Of a stretch of 64,000 bases of DNA, positions 55,301 to 62,141 are shown piece after piece; positions within the stretch are counted from its first letter, which is position 1, and every line of letters begins with the position of its first letter. This DNA is from Enterococcus ureasiticus (GTDB lineage Bacteria > Bacillota > Bacilli > Lactobacillales > Enterococcaceae). The DNA lies in assembly GCF_001730285.1 (NCBI RefSeq), contig NZ_MIJZ01000001.1:930001-994000 (forward strand), read 5' to 3'. The position numbers and the translations under genes were made by a program. Under the pieces are notes generated by a model that did no database searches, was not told the DNA's origin, and saw only the letters and a list, made by a program, of their open reading frames with translations.

Positions 55301-56177
55301 CTTTAGTTTCAACAAAACGAAAGGCCTGATTTTCTCCGTTATTTCCTAACGCTTCCACAGCATTTAAAACTGCTTGGGGTAGTGTTAGGGTTCCATCGCT
55401 GCCTGTCACGTAGTCATTTGATTCATTCAATACATTAAATGCAGCCCATCTGCCTTGTGAATTCTTACTTTGAAACTGGAAATGAGCATTTGCAAGTGCA
55501 GCTCCACTTTCATCTGTTTTCTTAAGCTTGATAGATAATGGGTTACTTTTTTGATACACAGCCGCCATCGTAAAGGTCATTGCAGTGAATTCTAACCCTT
55601 GATAATACTCTGGTGCAACCGCTGGTATACCATTCCACATCACTTTTGCATTTCCAGAAAGGGTATCTCTTGTAAACCAAGTAAAATAAGAATAACCATT
55701 TTCAAAGGTAGTCCATTTCCATTTACCTACACCATACGTTTGGTTTAGCATTGCAGTTAGTCTACTTTGTAAGGTACTGTAGCTAGGTAGCGCTTGCCCA
55801 ATTGAGTATGCTTCACTTGATGTATTGGAGACAAATGCCAGTGACCAGCCCTTTGGGACGATAGCCGGGCTGACATAAGTGTAAGCGCCTTTGTTATCAA
55901 CTGTTGCCCACGTTAGATTAACTACAGGGAATCTAGGCTGTATTTGTAGTAATTCTGTGCTCTTTTGAAGAGATATGTCTGATGTCAGATTATTCAAAGT
56001 ACCCTGATTTTTTATCTGTGTTTCAGCTGATTGATCAACTCTCTCATTTTCTTTTGCACTAATTTTTCCATTTGCAAGTAAAAAACTAAATAGTATTAAG
56101 AAGACCAAACCAAGTGCACCAAACAATCGTGCATTTTTTTTGAGGTGTAAGCCTTCTTGCTTTTTCTTCACATTCAT
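52335..56177 (-). CDS. Large surface protein with Cna-B/SpaA-like repeats and divergent C-terminal WxL domain
   Basis: A 1280-residue secreted protein. The signal peptide is about 1-41 and a unique N-terminal domain about 75-210. Four SpaA/Cna-B-like modules follow (about 213-329, 335-449, 556-675, 682-797), each with a LKKTDE-type start and ETKAPDGY-type end. Ig-like modules lie at 455-552, 803-900 and 902-1000, and another beta domain at 1004-1135. The last 140 residues resemble a WxL domain, but the first motif reads RWAITATV and the C-terminal W is replaced by Phe (ILFSLNDTL). It is the first gene of the WxL operon and probably an adhesin. Confidence 0.88.
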   Translation of the reverse strand: MNVKKKQEGLHLKKNARLFGALGLVFLILFSFLLANGKISAKENERVDQSAETQIKNQGTLNNLTSDISLQKSTELLQIQPRFPVVNLTWATVDNKGAYTYVSPAIVPKGWSLAFVSNTSSEAYSIGQALPSYSTLQSRLTAMLNQTYGVGKWKWTTFENGYSYFTWFTRDTLSGNAKVMWNGIPAVAPEYYQGLEFTAMTFTMAAVYQKSNPLSIKLKKTDESGAALANAHFQFQSKNSQGRWAAFNVLNESNDYVTGSDGTLTLPQAVLNAVEALGNNGENQAFRFVETKAPDGYMTPDGSSQFITAEKVLSKDSDGEQLFTLTNKKIPKIPMTIKLRKTGEGGAALAGAHFQFQTKRSNGNWDGFEVPGVTNDYVSGSNGEFTLPQSVLDAVSQYGGDGNNQSFRFVETQAPSGYQTPNGSNQFITAEKVITSNTQGEQLFTLTNKRAIVQSSYTLVTNFTPNQTFNVGTSQPSNATIKSWYDNQVRIYQNGQPLELLSPNDYDITLGNTWNSSTAGNFLYTVRITYKGSRYQLETNPINKTAHINFVQPTADMKLTLNKTDASTGAALSGAKFVIQGLGTDGNWKNWAAEYTTNGSGQIVITDQTLLNLLLSNQGSSVNTKYRFREITAPNGYEQPPAFPGSGSESTTSAAAFATEFKITKNQATTVSLTNKKLAVSPLKIVLNKTGDGGKPLAGATFQLESFTGQNTWKHFTAGGEPSQWKTDSQGQITLNDSYINAIKYWGSQGNDRAFRFREIEAPNGYKQPTSQDDPAFITSSKVLTETSTGTQIYTLSNQLIPSPTLTLSASPISQTYPQGTAQPSSAELKTWVTNVYLNEGSTSSPVASSNYSVTLVSPTTVNTSASAAGTTKNYQVRVQTTSGGKTYTTNVTVPVTITGPAVYQLTGLPNGTKTFVQGSTPTLTQTELNSWVRGVTLTVVSGGGAIPGPPISVRYNVSYLSPSKLDTSTVGNFTYTVKITATYEGITYTKNVQVPVSITPRIEPISLEVIVRNQNGEAMPFQTGAKPFELLAKGGSWSNSSVVNAINPSVVTFPQNTISTQNFYQLKQVQTVNEDYNTWKNGQPTAEFGVFAQGVYYNGTYYTINRDQVITGEGLTLNYNSSTKKLTIYVVNQELPTGDFIWDVKDNLDFGTATVPVQTELQMNRSDPNWGIQVDDSRRDNLRQRWAITATVTKDFTQDKSILSNVLMFKQTSASSTQQMIKGQAVELYNSGPNPAKFNNMITWANDAGFFLKITPEQSRTINNGGYNAEILFSLNDTL

Positions 56178-56310
56178 TCCTCCCTCCTTTAAATCCTACT
56201 GACTTTTTAGTGTTTATTCCCCCTTCAATCATAGATTTAATCGTCTTTACTTGAGCTTCTGTAATTTTAGTCTCACAGATTCCTTTCACTATATCTTTAT
56301 ACCAAGTCAA
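56178..56310 (-). other. Open stretch between guide-RNA locus and WxL operon; possible gene remnant
   Basis: Starting at a TTG at 56310, the minus strand reads TWYKDIVKGICETK, then ITEAQVKTIKSMIEGGINTK, with helix-turn-helix-like character. The frame continues past the WxL start and does not look like a complete protein. It may be the flank into which an ancestral TnpB-type element inserted, or a small leader peptide. The promoter of the WxL operon should be in or upstream of this stretch. Confidence 0.4.
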
Positions 56311-56400
56311 AGGCTGATCCCCGGCACTCCAACGGGTATAGCAGTTTATGTATTAAACTTTTTTTAATTGTTGTGTTATACAAACTACTTGCTGTATATG
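56296..56400 (-). ncRNA. Candidate guide RNA (omega-RNA-like) of the TnpB-derived protein
   Basis: In TnpB and TldR loci the guide RNA is encoded across and just beyond the 3' end of the gene. Here the minus strand beyond the stop reads CTGCTATACCCGTTGGAG then TGCCGGGGATCAGCC. It holds a CCCG/CGGG hairpin (56335-56322) and ends like a transposon right end. The following 16 nt, TTTGACTTGGTATAAA (56311-56296), would be the guide. The 5' end of the scaffold and the exact scaffold/guide border are inferred; the border could shift by a few bases. Confidence 0.6.
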
Positions 56401-57162
56401 AGACAAATGCATCTCTTCTTTACTCAATCTGATTAGCTGTAGTGTTCGACCATACCCTTTACATTTATAAGAAAGTTTTTCGATGAAATTTAGCCAGAAA
56501 GAATCGCATAAAAAGCGAGCTTCACCATAGTTAGGTACCACTATAAATTGATATTTTTTTACCAGTTGAGTTGTTAGTTTATGCAAGTAATCTTCTCTTT
56601 TTTGATACAATTTATTTTGTAGCCTAATGACCTTCTGCCTTTGTTTTTGATAATTTTTAGCTTGATTTAAGTTAACTTGTTTCATTGTGCAATAGTCTTT
56701 TAGTTTTTCTTGGCGTGCCATTTCATATTTCAAGCGTCTAGTATATTGATACTCAAGTTTTTCTTTGTCAATATAAACCCCATTTGATAAATAAAAGCTC
56801 CCCGATTTCGTTCGGGTGATTATTACTGAGGAATGATTTTCAACTAAATGCCTTTCTTTTTGGCAATATAAAACTGAAAGAGAATAGTTATCCATCTCTT
56901 CTCTTATGATTGAGATTCTGATTACTTTTCCTGTTATTTTTTGCGCAGGTTTCATTTTGACCAATCCAGTTTTCCTGATATAAATACAATTGTCTCGAAC
57001 ACTAATTTTTTTCTGGACTGGTTTGTATGAGAGCTTCTGTCTGCAGTTGTCCTCTTTGCTCAAGGTACGCCATAAACTAGACGATTCGTTAAACATTTCT
57101 TTAAGGCTTTCTTTTTGCATATGATTAGGGTATAGCTTGAAACGATAAGATCTATATATCAT
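56353..57162 (-). CDS. Nuclease-dead TnpB homologue, candidate RNA-guided repressor (TldR)
   Basis: A 269-residue protein of the IS605 OrfB/TnpB superfamily. The N-terminus MIYRSYRFKLYPNHMQKESLKEMF is the conserved helix-turn-helix, followed by GLVKMKPAQKITGKVIRISI. The RuvC part is degenerate: the first motif (normally GIDLG) reads VIITRTK with Thr116, and the second (normally VVEDL) reads IVVPNYG with Pro210. The protein stops after LSYKCKGYGRTLQL, so the zinc finger and third RuvC Asp are missing (TnpB has about 370-400 residues). The ATG at 57162 follows AGAGAGG. No TnpA or terminal repeats are seen. It lies between a regulator and the WxL operon. Confidence 0.85.
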   Translation of the reverse strand: MIYRSYRFKLYPNHMQKESLKEMFNESSSLWRTLSKEDNCRQKLSYKPVQKKISVRDNCIYIRKTGLVKMKPAQKITGKVIRISIIREEMDNYSLSVLYCQKERHLVENHSSVIITRTKSGSFYLSNGVYIDKEKLEYQYTRRLKYEMARQEKLKDYCTMKQVNLNQAKNYQKQRQKVIRLQNKLYQKREDYLHKLTTQLVKKYQFIVVPNYGEARFLCDSFWLNFIEKLSYKCKGYGRTLQLIRLSKEEMHLSHIQQVVCITQQLKKV

Positions 57163-57290
57163 CGTTTCTGTCACCTCTCTAGCTTCATTTTATTATATGA
57201 ATACAGCTGTTTATTGATTTTACGTTTAGTTTTCCTCTATACCTATTTGATTATGTTAAGCATAGTAAGGAAAGCAAAACTTTTTTCACA

Positions 57291-57962
57291 TTAGCCAGGC
57301 ATCATACTAAACATATAGCCTTTCCCATGGATATTTCTGATCTTTCCTGGACAAGAACCTGCTGATTCTAGCTTATCTCTTAAATGAAAAACAAGGTTAA
57401 CGATTCTGTTTTTTTCTACTGCATCTATATTTCCCCAAATTCTTTTACTGATCTTGTCATAGTCAAGCGTTCGATTATTAAACTCGACAAATAGACCCAT
57501 TAATTGAAATTCTAAATTTGTTAACTCTACTACTTTCCCATCTGAAAATTCAATGTTTCGATTTGCTTGATTAAGATTTATACCGCCTACTTGATGGTTA
57601 TCTTTTTCAACATTGAAAAAATTGTGAATGGTCCAATAAATTTCTTCCTCTGTTTGATGTTCTATATCAACAATAATACTGGCTCCTAATTGCAACAAAA
57701 ATAACCTGTTTTCCGAAGTAAGCGAATTTGATTGTACACAAATAAAACAATTTGAATTTTTACGAATAGTTAAAATCCATTGGCAAACATGGATCATATT
57801 CGTTTGTTCATTGTCTACAATCACAATACCATCAAAATCGGAAAATCGATTGTGGTTATCTGACACTTTACAAAATTTAAACTGGACATCACTTTCTTTG
57901 AAATAGTTTTGCTGCTGCGATTTAAATTCCCCAGATAATTGAATAAGACCGATTGTTGTCAT
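57291..57962 (-). CDS. Winged-helix regulator with degenerate receiver domain
   Basis: A 223-residue protein. The C-terminal 85 residues are an OmpR/PhoB winged helix: VVELTNLEFQLMGLFVEFNN, ISKRIWGNIDAVEKNRIVNLVFHLRDKLE, IRNIHGKGYMFSM. The N-terminal 120 residues follow the receiver fold, with Asp50 (GIVIVDN) in the acceptor position. The acidic pair and the conserved Lys are missing (LGASIIVDIEH in place of YITKP), so it is probably phosphorylation-independent. No kinase is nearby. Position upstream of the WxL operon suggests it controls the surface proteins, as such regulators do in other WxL loci. Confidence 0.82.
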   Translation of the reverse strand: MTTIGLIQLSGEFKSQQQNYFKESDVQFKFCKVSDNHNRFSDFDGIVIVDNEQTNMIHVCQWILTIRKNSNCFICVQSNSLTSENRLFLLQLGASIIVDIEHQTEEEIYWTIHNFFNVEKDNHQVGGINLNQANRNIEFSDGKVVELTNLEFQLMGLFVEFNNRTLDYDKISKRIWGNIDAVEKNRIVNLVFHLRDKLESAGSCPGKIRNIHGKGYMFSMMPG

Positions 57963-58797
57963 GTTTTTTCTTCCCTTCTACGGTTTTATAGTATTAATTT
58001 CTTAATTAAAAATAGCTTTTGAGTGACATATTATTCCATCTTTACCTACACTAGAAAATCGATCCTAATGTTACAAGAATGATTAGATGTCTAGATGAAT
58101 TTGATGAAACAGATAGTAATTTATCTATTTCATTTATAATCAAATTTAAATTTCAGTTGCATCTTTTTAATCTTGTTTGCATAATACCATGCTAAATGGA
58201 AAATAGCACATAATAGTTTAACGTTTTTTGTTTACTTTTTTAAATTTTTTTGTTATTTTATTCAAATAAGTATTTGTATTTTTCCCATTATATTCTTCTG
58301 TAAAATATATGTAATATTGGCTCTAACTTTATTATCAAACGCTTCCAACTAACCCCAAAAAATTTTAAAAAAGTTTATTCCTCAAATAAATATCGTACAT
58401 ATATTTATAAAAAAAGTAACACAGATTAAATTTTTTTTTTTTTATCAAAATAGAGAAAGTTCCTTGACTCTTTTGATAAAAAATTCCAGAAGTCACATAC
58501 AACGTACTGTATAAGTGATTTCACGTTCATAGATTGCTATAGGCAAACAGCTAAAAAATGGAATCTTATTATGATTTTTTCTATTTTAATTTTTTTAATG
58601 TAGGAAGTGAATCTTTAGTAAAGGATGTGTATTTGGAATCTAAAATAAAATTTCAATTTAGTGTTTACATCGTAATTGATATGAATTTGAGGATAATTTG
58701 GTCAACCAATTCTCATCACCCTTCGCTTTTATGTATTTTAATTCTTTGTGAATTCATATACATTTTATGCTGACCAACTTTTTATATTACACAAATA
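57963..58797. other. Very AT-rich 835-bp intergenic region
   Basis: No credible gene; a 71-codon open frame near 58558 lacks a ribosome binding site and family-like sequence. The left end holds the leader and promoter of the regulator. The AT content is higher than in the neighbouring core genes, consistent with an accessory boundary between the WxL/TldR island and the rlmD region. Confidence 0.5.
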
Positions 58798-58803
58798 AAA
58801 AAA

Positions 58804-58832
58804 CAGCAGTCTCTTTAGAAAGATTCCTGCTG
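58804..58832 (-). terminator. Intrinsic terminator after rlmD and small-protein gene
   Basis: CAGCAG/CTGCTG outer stem and TCTTT/AAAGA inner stem, followed on the minus strand by TTTTTTTATTTG. Confidence 0.75.
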
Positions 58833-58916
58833 CTTCAACTATACTATTTTGATTTTTGGTTTGTTATCAAGTACTTTTAAGGTTTAGCCTCTTGAACGAC
58901 TACATGTTCAACTTGT

Positions 58917-59045
58917 CTATTTATTATAAATTTTAGGACCTTTACGCATGTTTCTACGGTCATTTTTTGGCTTCTCCATTTTTTCAGAGCGGCCTCCACC
59001 TTGTTTTTTCTTGATCAATTCAAGCATTTTTTTCTTTGTATCCAT
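58917..59045 (-). CDS. Conserved-looking 42-residue basic protein
   Basis: A 42-codon gene coupled to rlmD: its ATG overlaps the rlmD TAA stop (TAATG). The product begins MDTKKKMLELIKKKQGGGR and ends MRKGPKIYNK. It has 12 Lys and 4 Arg and no hydrophobic segment, as in a small RNA- or ribosome-associated protein. Codon use is orderly, with many Lys AAA/AAG codons, and a terminator follows about 85 nt later. I recall similar very short basic proteins at this position in related bacteria, but the function is unknown. Confidence 0.75.
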   Translation of the reverse strand: MDTKKKMLELIKKKQGGGRSEKMEKPKNDRRNMRKGPKIYNK

Positions 59046-60418
59046 TACTGCACCGCCTTTGTTAACAGAGTAACTGACTCGATATGAGTCGTTTGCGGGA
59101 AGTTATCCACTGGTTGGACTTCTTTTACTTCAAAGCCGCCTTCAACGAGTAATGCAAGATCTCGTGCCAATGTTGCTGGATTACAGCTAACATATACAAT
59201 ACGTTCAGGTTTTGTTTCGATCAATGTTTCTACTAAACTTGCTTCTAAGCCTTTACGTGGCGGGTCAACGATCACAACATCAGGTTTGATGTCATTTTCG
59301 ATCATTCTTGGTAATGCTTCTTCCGCTAAGCCAGCTGTGAATGTTGCATTCGTAATATTGTTTAGTTTTGCATTGCTTTCAGCATTTTTCGCTGCTTCTT
59401 CGATTACTTCAACACCATAAACGTGTTTCGCATCTTTTGCTAATGTTAAACCGATTGTACCGATCCCACAATAAGCATCTACAACGATTTCTTCACCAGT
59501 CAATGCTGCGTATTCTTTCACTTTGTTATACATTACTTCTGTTTGCTGCGGATTTACTTGGTAGAATGAACGAGAAGAGATTTCAAATTTCAAATCAAAA
59601 ATCGTATCGATCATTTTGTCTTCTCCATGTAAAAGAATCGTCTCATCTCCAAAAATCACGTTTGTCTTTTTAGAATTGACATTTTGCACGATGCTGACAA
59701 CTTCAGGCAACGCTTCTAAAATATCAGGAATGATTTTACTTGTTGGGAATAATTTTGGTGTTCTAGTGATTAAGACTACCATCATTTCCCCAGTGTGATA
59801 ACCACGACGAACGACGATATGGCGCAAGTTACCAGTATTATCTGATTCGTTGTATGGCTTGATGCTATAACGTCTCATGATATCACGGATTTTGATAACT
59901 GCCTCATCGATTTTAGGATCTTGAATATAGAAATGTTCTAATGGAATTAGATCATGACTATTTTTTCTGAAGAAACCAGTTTGCAGTTTGTCTTCGATTT
60001 TTCTTACTGGGATTTGTGCTTTATTACGGTATCCCCAAGGATTGTTCATCCCTAGTGCATCCAATACTGGAACATCTGGCAATTTCGCTACACGTTGCAT
60101 CACGTTTTTCACTTGGTCTGTTTTGAAAGTTAATTGTGCACCATAAGCTAAATGCTGTAATGGACTGATCCCAACTTTAGTAAAGTTTGCATCTTTAACT
60201 GGTACACGGTCTTCGCTTGATTTTAAGATAGTCAAAACTTTTCCGTAGCCGAAACTTTTGCCGACCTTCAAGACTTTGATTTCGACTTTTTCACCTGGCA
60301 AAGCATTTTCTATAAAAAGTGGATAGCCGTCAACTTTGGCAACACCCATTCCTTCATGTGTCAGATCAATAATATCAACTTCGATTGTTTCATTTTTGTT
60401 CACTGGAAAATTATTCAT
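59045..60418 (-). CDS. rlmD: 23S rRNA (uracil-5-)-methyltransferase, RumA/RlmD family
   Basis: A 457-residue protein. The N-terminal TRAM domain (about 5-65, DIIDLTHEGMGVAKVDGYPLFIENALPGE) is followed by a central domain and a SAM-dependent methyltransferase with VVDAYCGIGTIGL, VIVDPPRKGL and the catalytic cysteine in YVSCNPATLARDL. It makes 5-methyluridine in 23S rRNA; Firmicutes members may methylate one or both of U747 and U1939. The iron-sulfur cysteines of E. coli RlmD are missing: the corresponding stretch reads VGISPLQH, as in other Gram-positive members. Confidence 0.95.
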   Translation of the reverse strand: MNNFPVNKNETIEVDIIDLTHEGMGVAKVDGYPLFIENALPGEKVEIKVLKVGKSFGYGKVLTILKSSEDRVPVKDANFTKVGISPLQHLAYGAQLTFKTDQVKNVMQRVAKLPDVPVLDALGMNNPWGYRNKAQIPVRKIEDKLQTGFFRKNSHDLIPLEHFYIQDPKIDEAVIKIRDIMRRYSIKPYNESDNTGNLRHIVVRRGYHTGEMMVVLITRTPKLFPTSKIIPDILEALPEVVSIVQNVNSKKTNVIFGDETILLHGEDKMIDTIFDLKFEISSRSFYQVNPQQTEVMYNKVKEYAALTGEEIVVDAYCGIGTIGLTLAKDAKHVYGVEVIEEAAKNAESNAKLNNITNATFTAGLAEEALPRMIENDIKPDVVIVDPPRKGLEASLVETLIETKPERIVYVSCNPATLARDLALLVEGGFEVKEVQPVDNFPQTTHIESVTLLTKAVQ

Positions 60419-60527
60419 AAGTCGCTCCTTCTTTAATGCGCTTCTCTCATTCTAATGAAAAAATGCTAGAAAAGCAATAGAGAGATTGTTTCTACTGTTA
60501 AAAGAAGTAAAAAATCATTCTTTCTAT

Positions 60528-61169
60528 TTAATCGATTTCCGCTAGTTTATTTTCAATTAGCTGAACCACTTGTTTTTTTGCTTCTTTACTTTCGATAAAA
60601 TCGTACTTATCCCCATCAATTTGGATTTTTGGACTCTCATTATATTCTTCAAACCATTTTTCATAACGGCTATTTAATTCTTTATAATAATCATACAAAG
60701 CTGGATCTTGTTCTACTTGCTCATAAGGTCGTCCTCGTCTTTGAATGCGTTCCAACATTTTAGGGAAGGATATTTTAATATGCACTAGTAAATCTGGACG
60801 CTTTTTATTTGCCGCAAAAGGTAGTTCTTGCAGCATATTTTCTAATAAAGAATCATACACTTTCACTTCAGTCTCATTTGCTCTTCCTAAATCAGCATTT
60901 AAATGGAACAATAAAGAATCTTCATAGATAGAGCGATCCAATACATTGTTTTCATGAGAAAGTGCTTGTTTAATACTATCAAATCGTTTATTTAAAAAAT
61001 AAATTTGTAGTAAAAATGCATATTTTTTAGGATCTGCATAAAATAAGGGCAACACTTCATTATCATCAACTGATTCATAAAATGCGTCCGACCCCAAATG
61101 TTCTGAAATAATTTCTGTTAAACTAGATTTTCCTGCACCAATTGTGCCTGCTAAAACGATCACTGCCAT
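60528..61169 (-). CDS. Deoxynucleoside kinase (dGK/dAK type)
   Basis: A 213-residue salvage kinase. Walker A GTIGAGKSSL lies at residues 8-17, followed by the YESVDDNEVLPLFY substrate loop (Glu-Ser), DRSIYEDSL (DRS motif) and the lid RIQRRGRPYEQ. It phosphorylates deoxyadenosine or deoxyguanosine with ATP, as known for lactobacillal and bacillal members. ATG 61169 is preferred over the TTG one codon earlier. It follows the PnuC-like transporter after 15 nt, suggesting uptake and trapping of deoxynucleosides. Confidence 0.92.
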   Translation of the reverse strand: MAVIVLAGTIGAGKSSLTEIISEHLGSDAFYESVDDNEVLPLFYADPKKYAFLLQIYFLNKRFDSIKQALSHENNVLDRSIYEDSLLFHLNADLGRANETEVKVYDSLLENMLQELPFAANKKRPDLLVHIKISFPKMLERIQRRGRPYEQVEQDPALYDYYKELNSRYEKWFEEYNESPKIQIDGDKYDFIESKEAKKQVVQLIENKLAEID

Positions 61170-61184
61170 CAAACTCCCTACCTA

Positions 61185-61892
61185 TTAATCATTATTTTTT
61201 TTAATTTTTAACCAATGTATCATGCCATAAATAGAATTGATCGTATACATACAGTACATCACGAACAACGCATAATCGCCACCTGCATGTGTGCCTGCTC
61301 TAAACCATAACATTATAGAAAATACATTACCTAATAACCAAAAAACGAATTGCGACTGATATCTTTTGATCATCAGTAGCATTGCTGTTGCTGATACACT
61401 GAATGTGATGGCATCTAGCATTTGCTGAGCATCATTGACGAATCCTAAAATAGAATAAGCAACAACACCGATTCCCAGCCAAACGAACCCTGCATAGAGC
61501 CATTGAATACCTTTCAAGGTTTTTACCTCTGTCACATTACCAGATCCATCTTCGCTGACTTTTAACCAGGTATACAGCCCTGTAATATCCATTACAATAT
61601 AAAAACTCTGAAGTAGAACTTCAGCGTATATCCGTGTTTTAAACCCGAAATATCCTATGATTAGTGCACTTATAAAACCGAATATATAATTGCTGGCTTT
61701 TCCCTGGGCAATTAAGTTCACACAGATAATACCTGATAAACCACCTACTAATGTAACCCAACTAGATGGATTAATGGTGAATGCGACTAATTGCACAAAA
61801 ATCATCATAAATAAAAAGAGATAATTCTTTCTATCCCAGCTTTTAAAATCATTTATAATAAAATTGAACCCCATATCAAACAAACCTTTCAT
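61185..61892 (-). CDS. PnuC-family transporter
   Basis: A 235-residue membrane protein with seven or eight hydrophobic segments and the PnuC features VLLQSFYIVMDITGLYTWLK, GIQWLYAGFVWLG and FWLLGNVFSIMLWF. PnuC proteins are facilitators for nicotinamide riboside and other nucleosides, with trapping by a kinase. Co-transcription with a deoxynucleoside kinase, not a nicotinamide riboside kinase, suggests a deoxynucleoside substrate. The start is ATG 61892 (GGAG very close) or the ATG six codons later (61874, after AAAGG). Confidence 0.88.
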   Translation of the reverse strand: MKGLFDMGFNFIINDFKSWDRKNYLFLFMMIFVQLVAFTINPSSWVTLVGGLSGIICVNLIAQGKASNYIFGFISALIIGYFGFKTRIYAEVLLQSFYIVMDITGLYTWLKVSEDGSGNVTEVKTLKGIQWLYAGFVWLGIGVVAYSILGFVNDAQQMLDAITFSVSATAMLLMIKRYQSQFVFWLLGNVFSIMLWFRAGTHAGGDYALFVMYCMYTINSIYGMIHWLKIKKNND

Positions 61893-62098
61893 TTCTCCTA
61901 TTTATCATGTTCTGCAGAGATGACGACTCATTTAATTTACCGCTGTTTCAATCACAAGTCAATGAGAATTCTTATCAAAAAATTGATTATGAGATATTTT
62001 TTATACAACATATTGTGTTTTTTAATTTCAACAATCTATATATTGTATATAAATTGTTTTTTCATTCTCCACTTAAATCTAGCAAAACAAAAAAAGAA

Positions 62099-62120
62099 TC
62101 TAAGACAAATTTGCCTTAGA
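62099..62120 (-). terminator. Intrinsic terminator of the gatB-dagK operon
   Basis: TCTAAGGCAAATTTGTCTTAGA on the minus strand, two internal mismatches, followed by TTCTTTTTTTG. It lies 22 nt downstream of dagK. Confidence 0.75.
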
Positions 62121-62141
62121 CACTTTTTTTATTTTGAAAGA

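Noticed and set aside
56086-56310. 74-codon minus-strand frame as an independent gene
   Set aside because: Its 3' half overlaps the signal-peptide region of the large WxL gene in another frame and has shadow-like composition; only the first 44 codons look interesting.
56353-57162. Active TnpB of an IS200/IS605 element
   Set aside because: Two RuvC residues are replaced, the third motif and zinc finger are absent, and there is no TnpA gene, so mobility or nuclease activity is not supported.
58558-58773. 71-codon plus-strand open frame
   Set aside because: It is AT-rich, Phe/Tyr-dominated, without a Shine-Dalgarno sequence or recognisable domain; an artefact of low GC content.
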